Part shown: positions 47,818 through 59,822 of the stretch, one piece after another
How positions within the stretch are numbered: the first letter of the stretch is position 1
How the letters are laid out: each line of letters begins with the position of its first letter
Source of the DNA: Mesocentrotus franciscanus
Lineage: Eukaryota > Echinodermata > Echinoidea > Camarodonta > Strongylocentrotidae
Length of the DNA: 64,000 bases
Assembly: GCA_037976565.1 (NCBI GenBank)
Contig: CP137668.1
Location: 35,912,088 to 35,976,087, forward strand
Direction of reading: 5' to 3'
Position numbers and translations under genes: made by a program
Notes under the pieces: model-generated
Databases searched by the model: none
The model's input: only the letters and a program-made list of their open reading frames with translations
Told to the model about the DNA's origin: nothing

Positions 47818-48472
47818 ATAACCACCCATTTTGATGTGGGCCCACTGGACAACCAGTGTACAAATGAGGGTTATCTCAAGTTATTCTTGGAGCCTGCATT
47901 AATATTATAACGGCATTCATCACAGACTTAAACCCATACGATCCCTCCTAAAATACATAATTTAGGTAAACTTTTCTATCATGAAATGCAACTGTATGTA
48001 TCAGGTGAATTTTTTATTAACCAGTTAATTTCATTCATTCCAGAGACCGTGACCCCCCTCCCCCCCCCCAAAAAAAAAAACAACAACAACAACAACAAAA
48101 ACATTTTTGATATTCTAATAATCATAGGGCCTATGGAATGCCAGCAAATCCCAAATACAATTAACATTGATTAAAGCCATTTTGACAACAACAAAATTGT
48201 AAGTTTACATCTCAAAAGTTTTCATGCCAAATTTTTATCAACAATTAACTTTTGGCTTCATTGCCCCATAATCACCCACCCCCTCCCTCCTAATCCATCT
48301 TGAATTAACCCTGAATAAGTTGGAGACCTCTAGATCTACTCAAGTCTAAGTCGAACCTTTCTCATAATGATACCAATTTTTACCATATTTAATTACTAAG
48401 ATTATGAGTGAAATACCAACCGCTTAAAGTGAGTTAAACTGTGAGCAAAATTAATGAAAGAAGACTTCTTAC

Positions 48473-48765
48473 CTGCCCGTCTGCAAGAATATGCAGATTT
48501 CTATCACTTTGATGTGAAGGTGTGTGACACTGCGAGTTTCCCGACTTGGACAGGGGGCGATCCAGGCGCTCATGGGACGAGTAGTCCGTTCGGCCTATCT
48601 GCACTGTCGCCGCTGGAAACATCGTTGATCTCGGCTGTCTTTTCCTCCAGCAAAACGAACGTTTGACGATGATATATTCCGATAAAATCCCTGAGAGGAA
48701 TAAGCTACTGGCTACGATCTTTAACTTTATCAACGTTTTGATTTAATCACGCAAGAAAACTCCAT
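48473..48765 (-). CDS. Candidate first coding exon of a host gene
   Basis: The ATG at 48765 is in an excellent context (GCTACCATGG). Eleven codons later the frame stops, but after one missing base at the T-run 48736-48739 (an A-run on the gene strand) the next frame is open for about 85 codons to CAG followed by GTAAGA (donor at 48472-48471). That frame starts with a hydrophobic stretch flanked by Lys/Arg (LKIVASSLFLSGILSEYIIV), a likely signal anchor. A Ser/Arg/His-rich stem follows (SSHERLDRPLSKSG). N-terminal anchor plus stem is the layout of type II Golgi enzymes such as glycosyl- or sulfotransferases, but no catalytic domain is visible. The break most likely is a consensus error. Ends in phase 0, compatible with 44162-44239. 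Confidence 0.55.
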
Positions 48766-49182
48766 GGTAGCCAGTAAATGACGCATGCACAGTGCCAGTG
48801 AATAGAGAATATCATGTTACGCAGACAACTGCGCTATCGATAATGTCGCCCCGGCCCTCCTTTCATCAAAATCATGATGAAGCCCCATTCATCCTTTGAA
48901 AATCCCAAGCATGCATTTGTCGATCATGATATCCCATCGGAAAATTAGGATTGTACTGGAGTTCACTCAGCCGATGAGCAGAGAAATATTATACCGCCTT
49001 TCCGCTCCGTTCATCCACAAAATTTCGAGATATGAGGGGGGAAATGCCTGGAGCTGCAAAGAACGGACCTAGCAGACTATACTGTATCGAAGAATGCGCG
49101 TGCAGTATTGCGAAATCCACTGTTGAGCTATGGAAAGCGAAGTGCAGCAAAACAAACACTTTTGCGTTGAAGTAGGCTTATC
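48766..49182 (-). promoter_or_regulatory. Likely promoter and 5' UTR region of the minus-strand gene
   Basis: Immediately upstream of the Kozak ATG the sequence is richer in CpG (cgatcatg, tcgccccgg, atgcgcgtgc) than its surroundings and free of repeats up to the transposon at 49183. No TATA box or initiator can be assigned with confidence. Confidence 0.35.
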
Positions 49183-49728
49183 TTAAAGGTACTATGTCCC
49201 ATTTGCAGGCCAAAAAAATGAAATGGTTAAATTCCAACGGCATTTGAAAGACAAAACTAATTTAGAACTTCCCTAAAAAAAAAAGGGGGGGGGCTTGAAA
49301 ATGTCTTTAAGTGGGAAAATAACGACTATTAGTTGTCGAATCGACTTAGGAGCTATAGAGCCAGTAAGTAATAGTCTGATTTTTCAGACCATTGTACCGA
49401 ATGGTCGTACGTTTTATGCTGCGCAAAGATTCAATCAGTTTAATTTTGGCCATTACAAGAAGTGGGTTATTGATGTAGACAAATGCTCATGTACCCTTTA
49501 CAGCTCATTTTATGTATGTTATTACCAAAGATGAAAAAGCCAGTCAGTCACTCAATAGTGTCTGACAGTGAAGTCTAGCAAGTAAACGGGTTTCCTTGCA
49601 TAATTTGAATATTAGGACACTGCTAACATTTAAATTTCACAGATAGGACATACATGACATATTCATATAGTTCCTGCAAAGTTCTACAGAATTTGATGTT
49701 GGCTGCAAAAGGGACATAGTATCTTTAA
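49183..49728. mobile_element. Inverted-repeat transposon with TTAA ends (ACTATGTCCC type)
   Basis: 546 bp, from TTAAAGGTACTATGTCCC to GGGACATAGTATCTTTAA, the inverted match extending over about 24 bases. A G-run (49285-49293) after an A-run lies inside. No transposase. TTAA borders suggest a piggyBac-like target choice. Ends differ from the family at 1274. Confidence 0.8.
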
Positions 49729-50156
49729 TTAGCTTTACAATAAATAGCGTCCCGTTTGAAACAATGGAAACGTCATTGCAATGCATGCTCAAATACTTAG
49801 ATTTCTACTATCTGCAACCCGTATTGATTTCTTAATGAATAAATGAATATCAATAAGATGTTTGACTATGGAGAGAGCATTTCCAAGGAATTCGTTTTGA
49901 AAGAAATCAGATGAATATGTTATGGAGCGGACCGAAGAACGGTGGAGAAGGAGAGAGGGAGATGGAGAGAGAGAGAGAGATTAAATCAAGAATACACAGA
50001 ACACTTCCAGGGATCGAATATCGGCATATACCTGGATTACATGAAAAATAATTTTGGTTGCCGTTGGTTGTTGTCATATCTCGAGTGGTTGTTTGACGAA
50101 ACTTGGAGGAAACAAGGGGGTAAAAATACACATAAGATGTGATGACGTCATCGCAA
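49729..50156. other. Non-coding stretch, no gene seen
   Basis: AT-rich with a short GA run (about 49965-49980) and a tgacgtca at 50143-50150 beside the GAT repeat. Confidence 0.45.
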
Positions 50157-50690
50157 AGACGATGATGATGATGATGTTGGTGATGTTGATGATGGTGATG
50201 ATGATGATGATGATGACGATGATTATGATGGTGTTGATGTGTTGATGATGATGTGTTGATGATGACGATAATGATTTAATGTTGATGATGATGATGACGA
50301 TGATGACGATGATGACGATGTTGATGTTGATGATGACGATGATGTTGATGATGATATTGATGATGACAATGATGATGATGGTGTTGATGTGTTGATAATG
50401 ACGAAAATGATTTTGATGTTGCTGATGATGATGGTGATGATGTTGATGATGTTGATGATGTTGTCGTTGATGATGTTGATGATGACAATGATGATGATGG
50501 TGTTGATGTGTTGATGATGACCATAATGATTTTGATGATGATGATGATGATGATGATGACGATGATGATGTTGATGATGTTGATGATGTTGATAATGTTG
50601 ATGTTGATGATGTTGATGATGTTGATGATGATGTTGTCGTTGATGATGATGATGTTGATGATGATGATAATGTTGATGATGATGAGACGA
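50157..50690. repeat. GAT/GTT trinucleotide microsatellite
   Basis: Over 500 bp of GATGAT with GTT and GAC interruptions. Blocks such as gatgatggtgttgatgtgttgat recur, a higher-order pattern. Long Met/Asp, Ile/Ser and His frames are spurious. Confidence 0.95.
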
Positions 50691-51123
50691 GGAGAGAAAC
50701 TGAATAGAAGATGCAGAATGAGATGTTTTGGAGTGACTTCAGAGTTGCGAAGAGGGAATGACAAGTTAGGAAAGAAAGGGAGGGAAGAAAAGTAATGAAT
50801 TGTGAAAGAAATGATAACAAAAGTAACTTCACACAAATTCGTTTTGAACATGAATTTAGATTTATGACAAATCTGTTTTCTTGAAATCCCCCAATTTAAT
50901 TACTTGATACACTCGCATGCGGCAAAAGATAAAACGAAATTGGAATTGTTTGATCCAAATCATATACAAATGCAAGAAGGACTGACCAGCTCAAAGCCGC
51001 TTTCCCTTTAGCAATGGTGGGAAATAAGCTTATTTTGATCTGTCCCAAGGCAAAACTTCTACTCAGTAGTAATCTTGTTCATAGTGATACGAATCGGCTT
51101 CCATGACTCACTTATTGAGAGAG

Positions 51124-51325
51124 TTAAAGAGAAAGGCCAGTTCTGGTCATGCGATTGCATTGTGAAAGAAACGTTGTGGAATCGATCAGAAAAGGTTGAT
51201 CATCTAGCATATAAGTATTGGTGTGTACTGCAAGGTTCTGGAATCATCAAAATGATAAGAAATTTGGCCCAGTCTTGGTAAAGTTACAAGCACTGTACAC
51301 AGAAAGATGTATATGGGACTACGCG
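51124..51325 (+). mobile_element. Miniature transposon, TTAA family, copy C, truncated
   Basis: Starts at TTAAAGAGAAAGGCCAG and follows copy B closely to gtatatgggactac, then matching stops and unique DNA begins. The right half and right terminus are missing. Confidence 0.8.
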
Positions 51326-52261
51326 ACCACGTGCGCGATATCTATTTGGTCCCAATAGATATAATAATTCACCAAATATATCAATAGTAGGCGGTTTCCC
51401 GGCAAAATTTGTATCATCACGTATTAGTCAAAACATATTCTTTCACATGATTGGTAATGAGAGCTTCCATTTCATTTTTTGAGAGAGGGCGTTTCCAAAA
51501 CTGGTCTTTACCTTTAATGGCGCCATCCACTCTTAACTCTTTTAGGCAGGATTTTCTTAGGGCAAAATTTATCACGTCTTGTTCTTCAAATTGGCATCAA
51601 CTATATTTTTCTTATTTTGCTACATTGTTCTAATAAAATGCAATGTCTCTGGAAACAACATTAATGAGTTAGAACTTTTTCAAAAGGTACAAAATTAGTC
51701 CATTTTCATCAAAAACAAATAATTTTGAACCTCTCAAAGTGTTATCAATTTAATGATTTCAAAGCTTTTTTTTTTTTAATTCCTGGCATCAAACGGTCCT
51801 ACGACAAAAACTAGACGCAGTGTGTGCCAATGTTTTTGCCAATTCTGCTCATGCATCTATTGTTTAGGGCTCTGAATCGTAATTTATAGAGCCGAACCAC
51901 GAAATGATGAAAGGGATTTTTAATATCATTGTACGGAGCAAAACCCTGAAGAACATACACACTTTGGTAAACTGCTCGTCAATATAAAACCTAGTTATAT
52001 ATTTATTTTTGAAGGGGTGTTATGTAGAGTATATTCCTTTGGTAGAAAAACATATTTGACATAAAGGTTGGACAAATGAAACGGGTAGCAAAAAGGAGAA
52101 GAATCCAATCAAACACAAAAATGAAATAATAAATTCACATTCTAAAGAGGAAGGGTTGGGTGATAAAAAAAAAACATTATCGTACCATCATTGGACAGTA
52201 TGCTATCTTCCTAGAAAAACGGGTCATAGACCTTCATGTTGTGGCGACACAAAGGTTAATT
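51326..52261. other. Non-coding stretch, no gene seen
   Basis: AT-rich. A 60-codon plus frame near 51451 has no supporting signal. Confidence 0.45.
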
Positions 52262-52483
52262 TCAAGTCAGCATAGCACATGTCGCTTTCTCACACAACAC
52301 GTATTGGTCTTCTCCAAAGCCTTGCAATACGTTGTGTAGTTTAAATATATCATCAGGTCTTACAAAAACTACAAAATGCTTTTTCGGAATTGAAACCTGA
52401 CAAAACATAATCGGCGCAGGTTTTGTTTTCTGTCTTTTTTCCTTAAGTGTCGTGACTATACAACGCGGTGTTATTTCTACCAT
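52262..52483 (-). CDS. Small ORF of unknown function, 73 codons
   Basis: ATG at 52483 to TGA at 52262. The residue mix is protein-like: a basic stretch (LKEKRQKTKPAP), a hydrophobic strand (KKHFVVFVRPDDIFKL) and scattered Cys, unlike the compositional frames nearby. There is no signal peptide or transmembrane segment and no obvious splice site at either end. It could be a short gene, an exon-derived pseudogene or chance. I do not recognise it. Confidence 0.25.
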   Translation of the reverse strand: MVEITPRCIVTTLKEKRQKTKPAPIMFCQVSIPKKHFVVFVRPDDIFKLHNVLQGFGEDQYVLCEKATCAMLT

Positions 52484-54300
52484 TTAAGAAATTAATGCAC
52501 TAATTACATCGACGGGCCTGCCGCTATAGACTATCGGCTCAATGACCTTGCAGTTGAAATTATATTATGAAGAGGGGTGTGAAAATACGAAATACAAAAG
52601 CAAGTGTGTCCCGGGTCGAAAACAAAAAACACGTGTTATCAGATGAGCTGGTGTGAGTAGCGACATGACTATAAATTACATGGTATTGATTTTCTCGTTT
52701 ATAGACCTATACCTGCATATAGCTTCACCACGTCAGAGTGCCTCATTCAATAGTTTAATATTTTCAAATAAGATGAAGAATGTGGAATCAAACACAACTT
52801 GACATTATCGGGAAATTAATTTGGACCAAAAATCAAAAGCAAGCTTATTAACGTTTCCTTATTAGATCGAAATTAATATTTGCCTTCTTTGCTATACGAC
52901 GTTAAAGAAACAGAGCATCGCCCATCTTCAGTATATGTGGAGGGGCACTTTCATAAATCAGAAATATAATTATTAGGGGCAACTACCCCACCCCTCTTCG
53001 GCCCCCCCTCGCGTCCTTGGCCAACGAATCAGAATCAGCAGAGTATGAACAAGAAGCAGAGCATTTTGGGTTGTTTAAGTCTTTATCTATGATTTTGTCC
53101 AATATCTATGACATATACATGTATGCAGATGATATTTGGGGGTTATTCTGAAGAAGAATGATTCAATTATTAAATTTAATTTTCATAGTGAAATTAAAAA
53201 GTTAACCAGCGACATAATGTCCGTAAATACAACTATCCATGGCAATTGTTTGCATTTTTGCGAACTACACATCAACCATCTCTCAGTTTCCAAATCTAAA
53301 CCGATTTACAACACCAATAATGCAAATAAACCAGCACGAAAAATGCAAGTATTATAATAATTATAATCAATTACATTTCAATGAGAAGCCTATTTTCATG
53401 AATGCACATCTCGGAGAAACAAATGCACTTTCTGAAATACAACTTAATTCCAATTTGGAAAATGACCGAAAATATAAAGAATAAACCGAGTACAATAATA
53501 CAAATGGCGAACTCTGACAATGCAAAAATAAATGCACATCCATCAACCAATTTATATCATTTGAATCCTTAGATTGACTGGTAATCCTCACTACTCATAT
53601 ATCGCTATATGAAGCATATAATATCCATTAATGCCGGCATCAATCATTCCAATTTATATTAAGGAATGAACTATAGTATTTGCGTCGCTGTGGTAGTGGT
53701 CAATATCTATTTTTGTGACTAGTTGTTGTTCTTTGTTTCTTGTTTGTTTATTTTATTTTCAACTCGAAGGCGTTGTTCGTATCCATAAACGGTGGATACC
53801 TTGTACTCTGCGACGAGTGAAAAATGGCAATAGGAAGTTATAGTTTGAACAACAGTATGAAAATGCAAATACCACAGCATTATACATCCAATTTATGTTT
53901 TAAAAGAGGAATAGATAAGACGTTTAATAATACTATAAATAGAAGACTTGATGCAAAAATAGTAACTGTTATCTAACTATCTTTTTAATTTATTGTCGAT
54001 AGTAGAATAACAGATATCCCGACTAGAAATATCTGACAGTAAAACATATCACGCACAATCGTTATGCTCCAGAGAGGGAAATTGGTGCTGATGATATCAT
54101 CATGCCGATGACAAGCAGCAATGTTTCAGGGTGCCAACTGATGAATACCGTATATCTCAATCAATCAATACACCAGGCAGACAAATTAAACAATTAACTC
54201 TTTTCCACCTGCGACATTTATTTGGTGATGCCTGACGAAACATCGATTGTGGCATTGAATACAATGATTCTCTCCTGTATTTAATTGGTTACACATTATC
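52484..54300. other. Non-coding stretch, no gene seen
   Basis: AT-rich. Overlapping 73- to 81-codon frames at 53136-53591 are Asn/Lys/Ile-rich and not convincing. Confidence 0.45.
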
Positions 54301-54454
54301 TATTCGGTCTCTCTCTCTCTCTCTCTCTCTCTGATATTGTAACTCTCTTCCCTTAATATTGTGTAATAATTGTTTGGTAAAAGAAAAATCCAGTTTTGTA
54401 ATAGTAGTGAAAATTAATACATTTTTGTAACATTGGTGAAGATGATGGCTAAAG

Positions 54455-54457
54455 TCG

Positions 54458-54488
<31 letters not shown>

Positions 54489-54492
54489 GGTG

Positions 54493-54540
<48 letters not shown>

Positions 54541-54616
54541 ATAGTAGTAGTAGTAGTAGTAGTAGTAGTTATAGTAGTAGTAGTAGTAGTAGTAGTAGTA
54601 ATAGTAGTAGTAGTAA

Positions 54617-54666
<50 letters not shown>

Positions 54667-54729
54667 ATAATAATAGTAGTAGTAGTAGTAGTAGTAGTTA
54701 TAGTAGTAGTAGTAGTAGTCGTAGTAGTC

Positions 54730-54791
<62 letters not shown>

Positions 54792-54834
54792 CACAGACTT
54801 GCAGTAGTATAGTAGTAGTGCTAGTAGTAGTAAA

Positions 54835-54923
<89 letters not shown>

Positions 54924-54925
54924 AT
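54455..54925. repeat. GTA/GTG trinucleotide microsatellite
   Basis: Nearly uninterrupted AGT/GTA after a short GTG start, with one interruption near 54790-54840. Poly-Val, poly-Thr and poly-Leu frames here are spurious. A (CT)n run lies just before (54308-54332). Confidence 0.97.
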
Positions 54926-55283
54926 GTAATACGGAGAAGAAGAAATTATAATGTCTGAAATATAGCACTTGAAACAAAATACATGAAGTAAGACATAATA
55001 AATTGTACAGTGATATACTTACAACATACAGTCTTGAAAATGGTGAATGAAAATTGATGCACGTATATACGAATGAACAATAGAGGGCGACAATAAACGC
55101 TACACTTTTGATACATTGACTTGTTCACGCCAACATCTTGTGTGCTGACTAAGGGTGTGCTTTGCAACCCATCCCATCATTATTAACATTATTGAAACAC
55201 AGCCGCAAACAGCACATAGACTTTCAGAGGTTCATGATCATTTTATTCATCGCTTCAAATACATTCACAAGCTTTAAGCTATT

Positions 55284-55394
55284 CATACTGTCATCATCAT
55301 CATGAACTTCATCATCTTTATCATCATTATCATGAGTATAAGCATTCGGCATCAGTATCACTACCACCACCACCACCACCACCACCACAACCAC

Positions 55395-55426
<32 letters not shown>

Positions 55427-55612
55427 CCATCATCTTCATCATCAACATCATCATAATCTTTGTCATCAACATCACGTCGTTTACCTATTAATCGCAACAT
55501 TCAGCGTATAGTATTTCACCCCAAAACTAACTGCAACATTGCCATCATCAACATCATCATCAACATCATCAACATCATCATCAACATCATCATCATCATC
55601 ATCATAATGCCA
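55284..55612. repeat. CAT/CAC trinucleotide microsatellites
   Basis: Two neighbouring arrays (55284-55475 and 55540-55612) of CATCAT with CAC and AAC variants, separated by about 65 bases of unique sequence. Confidence 0.92.
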
Positions 55613-57460
55613 TACATAATTATGCAGTTCATGTAAACATCATATCTCATGGACTCACCTGTTTTGTTGATTGAAAGGTGATTCAAGCAAGCCATCCATG
55701 TCGAAAAGAGACAAAAAAGGGAGAGAAAGAGAAAGTAAAATACATTATCTAAAATACTTAGTTTTTTTAACATTAATAAAATTGTTTCATAGTTTGAAGT
55801 AAAGTTATAATCTGGAGGTGGATGGATCGGTCCCATGGGTTTTAACCACGCAAGGAATATATCAATAAGAGGTTGAATAATATTAACAAGACGCATGGTA
55901 TTATTTATATTAATATAAAACATCCTATTTTGTGGTATCATTTTTAAGATAGGTTCAATGACAGTAAAAAGGTCAATATACAGGACAAGTTGTGCCAAAA
56001 GCCTTCCCCTTACATGCTTTCCCAAATTCTTTGGTATTCAGTTTCAGTATGCCTGCTACCAAACATTAAATATTACTACCCTGGAGGGTGTCTTCTTCCA
56101 GACCCCACTCCACCCCATCACACTATCATATTCTCCTGCTGCGAAGTCGTCTGTCATTTCCAATTCATCTATCATAACACCCTCCCATTCACCCAATGAT
56201 ACTATAAAGATCGGCGACCCTTTCATTGAATGTATCAAGAAACGCCATCGATTACGAAAAAGAAAATGCTGTTTAGTAATTTCATATCTAAGTTTGATCG
56301 CCGGAACTAGACAACACATTTCAATACGTCGCTTTTCATAAGCTACCACCACACAAAATCACTCCGGTTATAATTATTATGCAAATGTGATTTTAACAGG
56401 TATATACCTTCTAATACCTTTAATAAATTAACCTGATATACGGATATAACGTCTATGATAACACGTCTAAAGGGGACAATAATTATTACAATATGTGAAA
56501 GCAGTGTAGTCTGTATATAGAACGATGTGACACACCGTGTCGTGTGAAGCAGACGAAATGAAACGCACTTCCGAATTTTGTCGCCAGAGGGCATACTTCA
56601 AAACAATTCAAGTAAACCATTGAGTTACGCAGTTTGCATATCGACTCGGTACAAGATCGTGCCTGGCCGGAGGCACTTTATTTCTATTCCCACACGCGTG
56701 TCTGTTCACGATGAAATCGATGAATTCTCTTACACGATTAAAACTTAGCTCATCGGTATTTCACCTTTATCACACGACGAACCTTTATATTTCTTCTATC
56801 ATCTGCTTTTTTTTTGTTTTCCTAAAACTAATTAGAACCAATTTACTTCTTATCTCAATCTCATCATAATTATACCTGTCTACTGTTTTTTTCCTCCTTT
56901 ATCTTGAAATCCAAGCGACTAACTTTCTTTCATCTCTGTTATTTCTTATTCTCTGACCAAGAGTTTACATTCGCTCAAGGATGTCTTAAGTATATCCATG
57001 AACTTACATTAAGGAACAAATCATGCACTCAAAAATAAGAGATAAAAGGCAATACTAAATTGAATAGTTACTTGTTCAATGTATATCATTTGGCGCCAAG
57101 TACCTGCGTTAATAACAATTTCAATGTATTTTTCCAATTAAGATGAAAAGTATGTTTTTTAATCATTGCAATTTTAGTACCCTGAGCAAAAGGAGCAGGT
57201 CATTGAAAATCTGCCAAAGTTCCAGTTAAAAGGGAACGTAATTTTTTTAATCATTGCAATTTTAGTACCCTGAAGTTTGTTAATTTATATCATCCAGCGA
57301 AATACCAAGGATTGTTTTCATTTACACGATAGGTTAGTGACAAATAGATAAAACAAATAGCAATGACATATATCACGTTTCTACTGTATTAAAAGGAAAA
57401 TGGTCTTATATTATGTTCAACAACTACGGAAGCCAACTCAAAAAGGGGCCTTCTTTCACC
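55613..57460. other. Non-coding stretch, no gene seen
   Basis: A minus-strand frame (55516-56025) opens at an ATG and gives about 100 hydrophobic residues before entering the CAT repeat. It lacks any other support. At 57155-57280 a block (tttttaatcattgcaattttagtaccctga) is repeated about 90 bases apart. Confidence 0.4.
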
Positions 57461-57464
57461 TATG

Positions 57465-58355
57465 CCTAATCACGTATCACATCTTGACTCGTCGACTGGA
57501 GAGATATTAAGAGGTCGATCTGATACCGATTCGTCAGTTATCGAATATTCCTCTACTTCATTGTATTGAATGAGAACATAATTTATACATGATATAAAGC
57601 TGTCAAATGTTGTGTAATGATTGTTCTCACTTTCGCGTCTGCTCAATATCAACCGAAGACATCTTCATTGGACCTTCCCCTATTCATAATCACGTGATAC
57701 ATCTTGACTATGCGATTCGAGAGGATTTAAGAGGTCGATCTAATACTGATACTGGATTTGTTGATGTCATTGTGCAACGATTGTCGATTCCAAGTGTGCT
57801 CATTATCTAAAAAAAGATCTACCGCTAACACGATCGCAACTATTTTCGAAAAAAATCGACTCAAGGGCAATTTCAGCACCCGATTGTATGCCCCATAGAA
57901 ATCATGTTCGGATTACCTAATACGTCATTATCAAGTTCGCACATATTATCAATATGTGACGCACAAGGCTATTTATTGACATTGCCTTAGGTTTACTTTT
58001 CGAAAATAGTTCCGTGTTATCGTGTTACCTATGCATACTCATGTGCCACACCTTGGCACGTCGACAAGAAAGACTTGATGTGGTCGATCTATAGTACTGT
58101 ACATAGCCTACTGGTGTCAGGAGTGGGATCATGATTCGTCAGTTACATCAGTTAATAAAACATTTTGTAATAAATATATCACAAGAAAACCGACATGTTA
58201 TGCTCTCACTTCCCATTCTCACTCATTCTCGCTTTCTCTTCTACTCATCATCTATGCGTAACCACGTATCCCATCTTGACTCGTCAACTCGAGAGATTTT
58301 AAGTGGTCGATCTAATACTGGATATGTTGGTGTCAGGAGTGGGATCACGATTCGT
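57465..58355. repeat. Four diverged copies of a cacgta...catcttgactcg...ggtcgatct module
   Basis: The blocks atcacgta/gtgatacatcttgactcgtcgac, gagagat.ttaagaggtcgatct and taatactg recur near 57470, 57690, 58035 and 58262, with the spacing differing between copies. Longer shared pieces between the first, second and fourth include ttcgtcagtta and gtcaggagtgggatca. Old tandem or segmental copies. Non-coding. Confidence 0.65.
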
Positions 58356-58790
58356 CACGCCTCGTATACAGCTTCGATCGTGTATGGAGATGAGGAGATA
58401 CTCCCGGTTCGGTCAATAGTGCATTGCGCAATCAGGAAAGTGAGATTATGCAGTCTGATAGTGTGATATGGGGTGAAGGTTAAATGCACAGTCCGATATT
58501 GCGTTGAATTATTGAGGCATGGATTGAACTTCGTTCATAGGCTATATTAGCGCAAGTAATAACGCAATCAAAATGACGTCTCACGTGCAGCGGGCATAAG
58601 TCTGTTTATCAAGTATCACCCACGCCAGACCACAGAAAGTTCATTGACTCTCTATGTCCGACAATAAGTGTTAACATGAATGTACTCCTTCAACGCGTTA
58701 CTTGCTGGAATCAGCGAACCGGATTCAGATCACTTACAAGTTACAAGAAACGCTGCCTCAAGGCGAATATTAAAGCCCCTCTAAAGTGTT

Positions 58791-59114
58791 GGGAGCCCCA
58801 AATTCGCCAAAAATTTGATGGCAACATTTCACTTAAATTGTATCATAATGTGAAAGAGGATGTCATTTAAAACACACTTCTGCAAAGATTTTCCCCCAAA
58901 ATGTGTTTGAAGACAAAATGATATTGATAAAAGAACACATAATTTGGGTTTTCTGTTGTACGCAGAGAACCTAAATTTTGTATTCTTTCATCAATATTTG
59001 ACTTCAAACACATTTGTTTTGAAAATCCTTGCAGAAATGTGTCTTAAAAGACATCCTCTTTCACATTATGATACAGTTTAAGTGAAATTTTGCCATCAAA
59101 TTTTTGGGGCTCCC
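58791..59114. mobile_element. Large fold-back (inverted-repeat) element
   Basis: Left arm 58791-58950 and right arm 58969-59114 are reverse complements with scattered differences (gggagcccca / tggggctccc outer ends), separated by only 18 bases. RNA from this locus would form a hairpin of about 150 bp. No coding content. Fold-back elements of this shape are usually non-autonomous DNA transposons. Confidence 0.85.
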
Positions 59115-59115
59115 C

Positions 59116-59494
59116 ACATGCGATTTCACTGTGAACGAAATTGTCTCTATCATGTAACACATAAGAATTGATGTATACTGTTATGTTTTGGAATCATCAA
59201 AATACTAAGAAACTAACTCGGTCTTACTAGCTGTCACATGTCACATACACTGTACACAGAAATATGGGACTACAAACACACGTGAGGTGAGAGTTTGGTC
59301 TGACCATTTTACCTTTACCCTTTCAACATTCGATAATGAGGGCATTTGAAGGCAGGCATGTTTGAAGGGTAATCATTTTCAGGGACTATTTCATTTATGG
59401 CATTCTTCCACAGTAATAATATATAAAGTAATATAAAAATAATGAAAAAGTTCACTTATTTCTCACCTTCACCAGAATTAAACCTTCTCTTTAA
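59116..59494 (+). mobile_element. Miniature transposon, TTAA family, copy D, diverged
   Basis: Follows the fold-back element directly. Recognisable by tggaatcatcaaaata, cactgtacacagaaatatgggacta, ttttcagggac and the right end ccttctctttaa (TTAA 59491-59494). The left end is missing, possibly removed by the fold-back insertion. Confidence 0.65.
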
Positions 59495-59699
59495 GGACTG
59501 GTGTCTTGTTCACACACCATTACCCGGACCTATCAACTCCAATGGGTGCTAGTCAAGGAAATGATGTGTTTTAAACGTCGTCTGTCTATAAAACAGTGGT
59601 CATTAACCTCACGCCAAAAGTACGTCTGAGGATGTCTGGCCGGCGACGTTCTCGATCAAGATACACTTATATGCACTTTGCTGACGTTTGTTGTTGTTT

Positions 59700-59822
59700 T
59701 GTTTTACCTAACTGCTAAGAAAACATGTTAATAGTAAGCATCCAAGTGCATCGACTTGGTTTTGAACCCGGGCCCTCACGGTTATGAGACCACTGCTCTA
59801 CCACTGAGTCACGGTGCCTCAT
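59700..59822 (-). mobile_element. tRNA-derived SINE, family B
   Basis: On the minus strand it has a tRNA-like head gaggcaccgtgactcagtgg (A box) and gggcccgggttcaaaacca (B box), then a body shared with 4017-4215. The tRNA part is better preserved here. Confidence 0.7.

Larger units (their letters stand above)
44240..48472 (-). other. Probable intron between two exons of the minus-strand gene
   Basis: Non-coding, with a TTC/TCA-rich microsatellite (about 45505-45640), a degenerate ggacaactacccc repeat (46795-47215) and one TTAACCC hairpin (47733-47817). A unique stretch at 44860-45080 could be regulatory, but no evidence decides it. Confidence 0.45.

Noticed and set aside
50074..50851. 252- and 191-codon Ser/His/Ile-rich frames
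   Set aside because: Products of the GAT repeat. No domain or splice signal.
54414..54977. Poly-Leu/poly-Thr and poly-Val open frames
   Set aside because: Direct translation of the GTA microsatellite on both strands.
55516..56025. 169-codon minus-strand frame with hydrophobic N-terminal part
   Set aside because: The C-terminal part is CAT-repeat translation and the rest is AT-rich. No splice sites or homologous motif.
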